Shown piece by piece: positions 1 through 6,618 of a stretch of 14,249 bases of DNA; the stretch's first letter is position 1; the number at the start of each line of letters is the position of its first letter. The position numbers and the translations under genes were made by a program. This stretch comes from JBHHZJ01 sp046758005 (GTDB taxonomy: Bacteria > Pseudomonadota > Alphaproteobacteria > Kiloniellales > J153), in NCBI GenBank assembly GCA_046758005.1, contig JBHHZJ010000087.1, positions 1-14,249 of the forward strand. Reading direction: 5' to 3'. Below the pieces are notes generated by a model that saw nothing but the letters and a program-made list of their open reading frames with translations, searched no databases and was not told the origin of the DNA.

Positions 1-9
1 CTAGAGCGG

Positions 10-55
10 ATCCGGGTCGATGAATCGCCTTCGGGCGATTCTGATCGACCCGGAT
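10..55. other. Long hairpin with TTCG loop after nadX
   Basis: Bases 10-29 pair with 34-55 to give a 20-bp stem, interrupted only by a 2-nt bulge (TG, 42-43), around a 4-nt loop TTCG (30-33). On the plus strand this is a C(UUCG)G tetraloop, known to be very stable. The hairpin starts 5 nt past the nadX stop on the minus strand. Neither side has a T run, so a classic intrinsic terminator is not supported. An mRNA 3'-end stabiliser, or one copy of a dispersed palindromic repeat, is more likely. The inner stem contains GAATC and GATTC, two GANTC sites placed symmetrically. Confidence 0.6.
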
Positions 56-60
56 GCGCC

Positions 61-888
61 CTAGGTTCCGAGCCTGAGGGGCGCGGTGAGGCCGCGCAGC
101 GTGGCGATCACGCTGAGCGGCGTGATCTTGCCGGTGCGCGGGTTTTCCTCGCTCGGCACGGTCTCGATGGCGAGCTCGAAGCGGGCGCTGTCGGCCTCGA
201 CGAAGATGCGGTGCGTGTTGCGCGCGAGCGCCGGGTCGGCCCAGATCTCCAGCCGCGTCTCGTCCGGCCCCACGCCGGCGAGGCTGAGCGCCGCGGCGAC
301 GTTGACGTTGGCCGGGAAGCCGCGCGCGCCTTCGCGCGCCGTGCCCTCGAAGATCCTGACGGGCTCGCTCAACCCGCTCAGGTCGATGCCCCTGGCCTCC
401 AGGTAGGGCGCGCCGGCGAGCGAACCGGGCGGCTTGCGGGTGATCATGCGCACCGAGCGGATGGTCCCTTCGGCCGCCGCGCGCACCGCATCCAGGCCGA
501 GCAGCGCCCCGCTCGGCACGATGATCCGGGCGCCCGTCGCCCGCGCGCGCTCGACCAGGTCCATGCGCGCGAGCAGCGCGCCGCAGCTGAGCGTAACGAG
601 GGTGCGCCCCGACGCCACCGCGGGCTCGGCGATATCCGCGAAGACCGCCGCCGGCGCGCACTCGACCACGACGTCGGCACGCTCCGCCAGCTCGGCCGGC
701 GCCACGACGGGCACCGCGCGCCGGCATCCCCGCAGCTTGCGCGCCGCGCGCGTGCGGTCGCGCGCCGAGACGGCGACCAGTTCCAGGCCGGGCAGGCCCT
801 CGTCGAGGCGCCGCGCGACCGGCATCCCGATCGCGCCGAGGCCGCCCACGGCCACGCGCAGGGGCGAGGCGTCAGTAGCCGAGGGCAC
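61..888 (-). CDS. nadX: L-aspartate dehydrogenase (NadX family)
   Basis: A 275-residue protein, close to the usual length of the family. It oxidatively deaminates L-aspartate with NAD(P)+ to iminoaspartate/oxaloacetate and ammonia in the cytoplasm, and in some bacteria feeds NAD synthesis in place of NadB. Visible motifs: N-terminal Rossmann loop GGLGAIG (15-21), TRKPPGSL (150-157), FPANVNVAAA (191-200), ADPALARNTH with the family's active-site His226, and the C-terminal PSEENPRTGKITPLSV block (245-260). The start is GTG at 888: an AAGGA-type Shine-Dalgarno (plus-strand TCCTT at 894-898) lies 5 nt before it. The first 17 nt overlap the end of the ggt-like gene, so the two are probably translationally coupled. 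No nadA or nadC is nearby, so a catabolic role is as likely as NAD synthesis. Confidence 0.88.
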   Translation of the reverse strand: MPSATDASPLRVAVGGLGAIGMPVARRLDEGLPGLELVAVSARDRTRAARKLRGCRRAVPVVAPAELAERADVVVECAPAAVFADIAEPAVASGRTLVTLSCGALLARMDLVERARATGARIIVPSGALLGLDAVRAAAEGTIRSVRMITRKPPGSLAGAPYLEARGIDLSGLSEPVRIFEGTAREGARGFPANVNVAAALSLAGVGPDETRLEIWADPALARNTHRIFVEADSARFELAIETVPSEENPRTGKITPLSVIATLRGLTAPLRLGT

Positions 889-2464
889 AGCCGTCCTTGC
901 GCGGCTCCGAGGCCCCCGTGAGCACGCCCTCGTCCCGGTCGATCCTGATCGCCTGTCCGCCGCCGAGCGGCTTGGGCGGCCGGGCGAGGGCGTGGCCGCG
1001 CGCGCGCAGGCCCGCCACGGCGTGTTCCGGCACGCCGCCTTCCACCTCGACCGGCCCTCCGGGGCGGGGGAAGACGCGCGGCAGATCCAGCGCCTCCTGC
1101 AAATCCAGGCCGAAATCGAACAGGTTGCTCAGGAACCAGGCGTGGCCCATGGGCTGGTACTGCCCGCCCATGACGCCGAAGGGCATGAGCGTGCGGCCGT
1201 CCTTGACCACCATGCCCGGAATGATCGTGTGCAGGGGCCGCTTGCGCGGCGCGATGCAGTTGGCGTGGTCCGGGTCGGTCGAGAAGCTCTCGCCCCGGTT
1301 CTGCAACACGACCCCGGTGTTCGGGCTGACGTAGCCGCTGCCGAAGGAATGGAAGACCGAATTGATGAAGCTGACCGCGTTGCGGTCCTTGTCCACCACG
1401 CACAGGTACACCGTGTCGGCGTGCGCCGGGAACCGGCTCGGCGGCAGTTCGGCCATGGCCCGGTCGGGGCGGATTCTCGCGCGCGATTCGGCGGCGTAGG
1501 CCTGCGACAGCAGCATCTCGACCGGGACCTCGACCCGCTTGGGGTCGGAGACGAGGTTGTCGCGGTCGTTGTAGGCCAGGCGCCCCGCCTCGACCGCATA
1601 GTGCAGGCGCTCGGCCGACAGCGGCTCGGTCACGTCGGGCAGGAGGCCGGAGAGGATGTTCAGCATCTCGAGCGCGGCGATGCCCTGCCCGTTCGGCGGG
1701 CACTCGTAGACCTCGTAGCCGCGGTAGGTCGTCCTGATGGGCGTGACGTACTCGCCGCGCATCTCGGCGAAGTCCTCCATCGTGTGCAGGCCGCCGAGGC
1801 CGCGCAGGAAGGTGACGATGTCCTCGGCCACCGGCCCGGTATAGAAGCCGTCGCGGCCGTGCGCGGCGATGCGCTCGAGCGTCTCGGCGAGCTCGGGCTG
1901 GCGGTGCACGCGGCCCACCTCGGGTGGCCGCCCGCCGGGCAGGAAGATCCGCGCCGCGGTGGGATCGAGCCTCAGCAGTTCGGCGGCCAGGGTCCAATCG
2001 AAATGGACCCGCGAATGGATCGGATAGCCGTCGCGGGCGTAGCGGATGGCCGGCGCGATAAGGTCGCCGAGGCCGCGCGTGCCGTGGTCGCGCAGGAGTT
2101 GCGACCAGGCGTCGATCGCCCCGGGCACGGTCACCGCATGGGGGGAATGCCGCTCGATCGCGCGGATGCCGCGTTCGCGGTACCACTTGGCGTTCGCCGC
2201 GGCCGGGGCGGGTCCCGAGCCGTTGAAGGCGATCACCTCGCCGCCGCCGCGCGGCGCGTAGAGCACGAAGCAATCGCCGCCGATGCCGGTCGACTGCGGC
2301 TCGACCACGCACTGCACGGCGCAGGCCGCTACCGCCGCGTCCATGGCGTTGCCGCCCTCCTGCAGCACGTTGACGGCGGCGAGCGTGGCCAGGGGATGGG
2401 AGGTGGCCGCCATCCCGTTCATCGCATGGACCGGCGAACGGCCCGGAAGCTCGAAGTCGCGCAT
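872..2464 (-). CDS. Gamma-glutamyltransferase-superfamily Ntn hydrolase
   Basis: A 530-residue GGT-superfamily enzyme, which normally self-cleaves before a threonine that becomes the N-terminal nucleophile. Seen: TGIGGDCF (59-66), the DTVYLCVVD block with candidate nucleophile Thr351, FGVMGGQYQPMG (429-440) and the typical end GASEPRKDGCALGY. Compared with E. coli Ggt from memory, Thr391 is kept, but residues that hold the gamma-glutamyl group differ: Arg114 is Asn81, Asn411 is Phe371, Gln430 is Arg390, Asp433 is Ser393 and Ser462-Ser463 are His412-Thr413. It therefore belongs to a GGT-like branch (YwrD/HpxW type) and its substrate is probably not glutathione. There is no signal peptide, so it is likely cytoplasmic. 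ATG at 2464 is chosen because homology begins there and AAAGGG lies just upstream; a GTG at 2569 would add 35 unlike residues. It overlaps nadX by 17 nt. Confidence 0.85.
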   Translation of the reverse strand: MRDFELPGRSPVHAMNGMAATSHPLATLAAVNVLQEGGNAMDAAVAACAVQCVVEPQSTGIGGDCFVLYAPRGGGEVIAFNGSGPAPAAANAKWYRERGIRAIERHSPHAVTVPGAIDAWSQLLRDHGTRGLGDLIAPAIRYARDGYPIHSRVHFDWTLAAELLRLDPTAARIFLPGGRPPEVGRVHRQPELAETLERIAAHGRDGFYTGPVAEDIVTFLRGLGGLHTMEDFAEMRGEYVTPIRTTYRGYEVYECPPNGQGIAALEMLNILSGLLPDVTEPLSAERLHYAVEAGRLAYNDRDNLVSDPKRVEVPVEMLLSQAYAAESRARIRPDRAMAELPPSRFPAHADTVYLCVVDKDRNAVSFINSVFHSFGSGYVSPNTGVVLQNRGESFSTDPDHANCIAPRKRPLHTIIPGMVVKDGRTLMPFGVMGGQYQPMGHAWFLSNLFDFGLDLQEALDLPRVFPRPGGPVEVEGGVPEHAVAGLRARGHALARPPKPLGGGQAIRIDRDEGVLTGASEPRKDGCALGY

Positions 2465-2622
2465 GACCCTTTCCCGTTGCCTCGCGGATATCAGGCCAAA
2501 AAGCCCGGCGCCGTTCAAACGAAAAAGGCGGCGGCCGGGGCGCCCGCCTGGAGATGAATTGCCTCGCACGGGGCTAAAGCAAACGTTACCCTTTGTTAAG
2601 CCGCTGCGAACGAAACTGAGGC
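2465..2622. promoter_or_regulatory. Divergent intergenic region, ggt-like / patatin
   Basis: These 158 bp separate two divergent starts and must hold both promoters. It is the most AT-containing patch on this side of the window (AAAAAG, GAAAAAGG, TTTGTTAAG). For the minus-strand gene a weak pair is visible: TTGAAC (plus 2513-2518 reversed) and TGATAT (2488-2493 reversed), with a long 19-nt spacer. No convincing promoter was found for the plus-strand gene. Confidence 0.3.
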
Positions 2623-3606
2623 ATGGCCCAGTCGCCCGTATCGATGTCGCGTCCCAAGATCGGCCTCGCCCTGGGCAGCGGGATCGCGCGCGGCTGGGCT
2701 CACCTTGGCGTTCTGCGCGCGCTGGAGCGCTACGGCTTCAAGCCCGATGTCCTCGCCGGCACCTCGATCGGTGCCATGGTCGGCGGCGCCTACCTGGCCG
2801 GCCAAGCCGACACGCTCGAGGCCTGGGTGCGCTCGTTGAGCAAGGTGCGGGTGATTTCGTATCTCGACTTTCGGGTGCGCAGCGGCGGAATGATCGGCGG
2901 CCGCCACCTGGTCGAGGCGATGGAAGCGCACATCGGCGACATGCTGATCGAGGATCTGGGCGTTCCGTATATCGCCGTCGCGACCGACCTGGTGACCGGG
3001 CACGAGGTCTGGCTGCGCAAGGGCAACCTGGTGGAGGCGATGCGAACGTCGTTCTCGCTGCCCGGCGTGTTCGAGCCGATGCGGATCAACGGCCGCTGGC
3101 TGGTCGACGGCGCGCTGGTCAATCCGGTGCCGGTGTCCGTCTGCCGGGCGATGGGGACGCAGCTGACCATCGCCGTCAACCTGAACGCGGATCTCATCGG
3201 CAAGGAGCGGCGCACCGATTCGGACATCCCCAGCATCGCCGGCTTCGACCTCTTGCAGGAGATCAAGAGCGGCCAAGCGGCCGCCCCGGTCTCCAAACTC
3301 GGCGGCCTGACGCGCCGCATGCTGCGCCGCGAGCCGAGCCACCCCAGCCTGTTCGGCGTGATGATCTCGGCCCTGAATATCGTCCAGGACCGAATCACCC
3401 GCTCGCGCCTGGCCGGCGAACCGCCGGACGTGCAGATCGCGCCCCGGCTGGGCCACATCGGCCTGCTCGAGTTCGACCGCGCCGACGAGATCATCGCCGA
3501 GGGCGAGGCCGCGGTCGAGCGCGCCCTGCCCGACCTGCGCGCCGCGCTGGCCGTGTTCGGCCGCGACCTTCGGCCTCCCGGGAACGGCGACCGGCAGCGG
3601 GCATGA
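2623..3606 (+). CDS. rssA: RssA-type patatin-like serine hydrolase
   Basis: A 327-residue patatin-domain protein that closely follows E. coli RssA along its length. Patatins are lipid acyl hydrolases with a Ser-Asp dyad. Seen: oxyanion loop LGSGIARGWAHLG (17-29), nucleophile elbow GTSIG with Ser48, and catalytic Asp162 in LVDGALVNPVP. The C-terminal block with RITRSRLAGEPPDVQIAP also matches RssA. No signal peptide or membrane span is visible, so it is predicted cytoplasmic or peripheral. The exact lipid substrate is unknown, even for RssA. The start at 2623 has GAGG only 1 nt upstream; an ATG at 2644 (MSRPKIG) is a possible shorter start but has no ribosome site. It stands alone: divergent from ggt-like and convergent with tdh, 34 nt apart. 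Confidence 0.85.
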   Translation: MAQSPVSMSRPKIGLALGSGIARGWAHLGVLRALERYGFKPDVLAGTSIGAMVGGAYLAGQADTLEAWVRSLSKVRVISYLDFRVRSGGMIGGRHLVEAMEAHIGDMLIEDLGVPYIAVATDLVTGHEVWLRKGNLVEAMRTSFSLPGVFEPMRINGRWLVDGALVNPVPVSVCRAMGTQLTIAVNLNADLIGKERRTDSDIPSIAGFDLLQEIKSGQAAAPVSKLGGLTRRMLRREPSHPSLFGVMISALNIVQDRITRSRLAGEPPDVQIAPRLGHIGLLEFDRADEIIAEGEAAVERALPDLRAALAVFGRDLRPPGNGDRQRA

Positions 3607-3617
3607 GCGCCCGCGAC

Positions 3618-3631
3618 GCCGCGGCCGCGGC
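3618..3631. other. 14-bp GC palindrome between convergent genes
   Basis: The 34-nt gap between the patatin stop and the tdh stop contains the perfect palindrome GCCGCGGCCGCGGC. It can fold into a 5-bp stem with a GGCC loop from either strand. There is no T tract, so intrinsic termination is not shown; it could act as a weak bidirectional transcript end. Confidence 0.4.
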
Positions 3632-3640
3632 CCCCAAAGA

Positions 3641-4666
3641 TCAATTCCAATCCAAAATCACTTTCCCGGAGCGCCCGGAGCGCATGACCTCGAAGCCCTC
3701 GTGGAAGTCCGCGATCGGGAAGACGTGGGTGATCACGGGCGCGATGTCGAGGCCGCTCTGCAGCATCGTCGTCATCTTGTACCAGGTCTCGAACATCTCC
3801 CGCCCGTAGACGCCCTTGAGCGTCAGGCCCTTGAAGATCACCTGGTTCCAGTCGATCGGCGCCGACTCGGGCGGGATGCCGAGCACGGCGATCCGCCCGC
3901 CGTGGTTCATCGTGCGCAGCATGTCGCGGAGCGCCTCCGGGTTGCCGGACATCTCCAGCCCCACGTCGAAGCCCTCGAGCATGCCGAGCTCCTGCATGGT
4001 CCGGTCGAGCGAGGCGCGGGTCACGTTGATCGCGCGCGTGGCGCCCATCTTCGCCGCGAGATCGAGCCGATAGTCGTTGACGTCGGTCACCACGACGAAG
4101 CGGGCGCCGACGTGGCGGGCGATCGCGGTGGCCATGATGCCGATCGGCCCGGCGCCCGTGATCAGCACGTCCTCCCCCACCATGTCGAACGACAGGGCCG
4201 AGTGCGTGGCGTTGCCGAGCGGGTCGAGCACGGCGCCGATGTCGTCGGGCACGTCGTCGGGCAGCGGGAAGGCGTTGACCGCGGGCAGGCACAGGTACTC
4301 GGCGAAGCTGCCCGCGCGGTTGACGCCGACCCCCACGGTGTTGCGGCACAGATGCCGGCGTCCCGCGCGGCAGTTGCGGCAGTGGCCGCACGTGATGTGG
4401 CCTTCGCCGGAGACCCGCTCGCCGATATGGAAGCCGTTGACCTCGTCGCCGATCTTGGCGACCTCGCCGACGAACTCGTGGCCCACGGTCATGGGCACCT
4501 TGATCGTCTTCCGCGACCACGGGTCCCAGTTGAAGATGTGGATGTCGGTGCCGCAGATCGCGGTCTTGCGGATCCTGATCAGCAGGTCGTTGGGCCCGGT
4601 TTCGGGCGCGGGGACGTCCTCCAGCCAGATGCCCGGCTCCGCCTTGGCCTTGACCAGCGCCTTCAT
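3641..4666 (-). CDS. tdh: L-threonine 3-dehydrogenase
   Basis: A 341-residue protein, the same length as E. coli Tdh. It is a zinc medium-chain dehydrogenase that oxidises L-threonine with NAD+ to 2-amino-3-ketobutyrate, which Kbl then cleaves. Seen: catalytic zinc site with Cys38 (AICGTDIHIFNWD), His63 and Glu64 (VGHEFVGEV); structural zinc cysteines 93, 96, 99 and 107 (TCGHCRNC...LC); NAD-binding GAGPIG (171-176) and the acidic Asp195 at the end of the second beta strand. DPLGNATHSAL (148-158) is a Tdh signature that separates it from sorbitol or alcohol dehydrogenases. ATG at 4666 lies 13 nt after the kbl stop, so kbl-tdh is one operon in the E. coli gene order. No key residue is missing. 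Confidence 0.96.
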   Translation of the reverse strand: MKALVKAKAEPGIWLEDVPAPETGPNDLLIRIRKTAICGTDIHIFNWDPWSRKTIKVPMTVGHEFVGEVAKIGDEVNGFHIGERVSGEGHITCGHCRNCRAGRRHLCRNTVGVGVNRAGSFAEYLCLPAVNAFPLPDDVPDDIGAVLDPLGNATHSALSFDMVGEDVLITGAGPIGIMATAIARHVGARFVVVTDVNDYRLDLAAKMGATRAINVTRASLDRTMQELGMLEGFDVGLEMSGNPEALRDMLRTMNHGGRIAVLGIPPESAPIDWNQVIFKGLTLKGVYGREMFETWYKMTTMLQSGLDIAPVITHVFPIADFHEGFEVMRSGRSGKVILDWN

Positions 4667-4679
4667 GCCCGCGCACCCG

Positions 4680-5870
<1,191 letters not shown>

Positions 5871-5915
5871 GGGCCTGCCGTCTTCGCGCCGGGTCCGGTC
5901 CGCCTCGGTCTTGTC

Positions 5916-5943
5916 CGCATAGTGCCGGCCGAGGTTACCACAA
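5916..5943 (-). promoter_or_regulatory. Possible kbl promoter
   Basis: Read on the minus strand: TTGTGG (5943-5938), a 16-nt spacer, then TATGCG (5921-5916), followed by about 45 nt to the kbl ATG. Both boxes are imperfect matches to the sigma-70 consensus. The location is right, but the call is weak. Confidence 0.22.
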
Positions 5944-5978
5944 CGGGGGGCGCGCGGGCCAACGGCGCCCCGGCCGCC

Positions 5979-6125
5979 TCAGGTCCGCCGGGTCGTGGTC
6001 AGGCCGCAGCGCCGGCACTGCACCTTGGCCACGCTGCCGCCCGCCCCGAAGCCGTACGTCACGTCGATGACCTGGAAATCGTGCAGGCCTAAGAAGCAGA
6101 GGATACGGCCCAGGATCGCTTCCAC
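5979..6125 (-). CDS. 48-residue Cys/His protein, candidate small zinc ribbon
   Basis: A short gene starting GTG at 6125 and ending TGA at 5981-5979. The start is fixed by AGGAGGT (6138-6132), a full Shine-Dalgarno exactly 6 nt upstream and the best ribosome site in the window. The product has CFLGLHDF (Cys10, His15) near its N-terminus and CRRCG (Cys37, Cys40) near its C-terminus, with a beta-like, glycine-rich middle (VIDVTYGFGAGGSVAKVQ) and a basic tail TTTRR. The C-x4-H ... C-x2-C spacing suggests one zinc site. It resembles in outline small bacterial and phage proteins with GHxW and CxxCG motifs (DUF1660-like), but I cannot assign a family. It lies between kbl (108 nt downstream) and the Kef/DUF4345 operon (106 nt upstream) and may have its own promoter. 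Function is unknown. Confidence 0.72.
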   Translation of the reverse strand: MEAILGRILCFLGLHDFQVIDVTYGFGAGGSVAKVQCRRCGLTTTRRT

Positions 6126-6131
6126 TACGAG

Positions 6132-6138
6132 ACCTCCT
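6132..6138 (-). promoter_or_regulatory. Consensus Shine-Dalgarno of the 48-residue gene
   Basis: The minus strand reads AGGAGGT, complementary to the anti-Shine-Dalgarno of 16S rRNA, 6 nt before a GTG codon. It is part of the longer purine run GAGGCGAGGAGG. This decides the start of the small gene and is the main sign that the gene is real. Confidence 0.75.
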
Positions 6139-6161
6139 CGCCTCTGCCCCTGCCAGGGGTG

Positions 6162-6190
6162 ATACTACGCGTTTTGTCGGGTCTTGCCGA
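6162..6190 (-). promoter_or_regulatory. Candidate promoter of the 48-residue gene
   Basis: On the minus strand: TCGGCA (6190-6185, 4 of 6 to TTGACA), a 17-nt spacer, then TAGTAT (6167-6162, 4 of 6 to TATAAT). Transcription would begin near 6155, giving a leader of about 30 nt that contains the short CCCC/GGGG hairpin at 6147-6159 just ahead of the ribosome site. The promoter call rests on motif and spacing only. Confidence 0.35.
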
Positions 6191-6231
6191 GCCCGCGCCG
6201 GCAGACGGCAAGCGAGGGGCGCAACACGCGC

Positions 6232-6618
6232 TCAACCGACCGGCGGCGGCGGCCAGAGCAGGAACACCGCAGCGAGCAGGATCTCGACGGCGAGGTAGGT
6301 CAGGGTCGTGCCCCCGGGTCGACCGTCGATCAGGAGCGAGTACACGCGTGCGACGACGAGGACGGCCATCACGATCCCAAGGGCGAGCACCAACGGGCGC
6401 GAGCGCTCGAGGTCCCAGCAGGCCCACAGGGCCACCATGCCGAGCGCGGCCATCATCGCGTTGAGGCCGCGCAGGTGGTTGCGGGCGTCGGCGGCCTCGG
6501 CGATCAGCCACGTGCGGCCGATGCCCGGTCGGAACGCGCCGGCCAAGCCGGGGCCGACGAGGCTGAGGCCGAGCAGCCCGAGAAGGCTGTACAGCACGCC
6601 CATGTGTGCGGTGCTCAT
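6232..6618 (-). CDS. DUF4345-type four-helix membrane protein
   Basis: A 128-residue integral membrane protein with four predicted hydrophobic segments, roughly residues 7-27, 55-70, 76-95 and 105-123. The pattern LRGLNAMMAALGMVALWACWDLE, continuing to RVYSLLIDGRPGGTTLTYLAVE, fits the DUF4345 family, whose function is unknown. Its ATG (6618-6616) overlaps the antiporter stop as ATGA, so translation is coupled, and an AGGA lies 8 nt upstream inside the antiporter gene. A second Met at residue 6 is a possible alternative start. Coupling suggests it works with the antiporter or is made in step with it, but no direct role can be read. The proline-rich end PPPPVG is cytoplasmic or periplasmic tail. 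Confidence 0.8.
   Translation of the reverse strand: MSTAHMGVLYSLLGLLGLSLVGPGLAGAFRPGIGRTWLIAEAADARNHLRGLNAMMAALGMVALWACWDLERSRPLVLALGIVMAVLVVARVYSLLIDGRPGGTTLTYLAVEILLAAVFLLWPPPPVG

Noticed and set aside
434..2557. Long open frames opposite and offset to the ggt-like and nadX genes (plus 434-2557, minus 444-2312)
   Set aside because: They are Arg/Ala/His-rich with no motifs, and lie over genes with clear families; GC-rich codon use leaves shadow frames open.
2465..2569. GTG start at 2569 for the ggt-like gene
   Set aside because: It would add 35 residues that do not fit the superfamily, while ATG at 2464 has a purine-rich ribosome site and begins at the usual N-terminus.
2586..2599. CtrA-like site TTAC-N6-TTAA before the patatin gene
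   Set aside because: The known site is TTAA-N7-TTAA; here one half is mismatched and the spacing is a base short.
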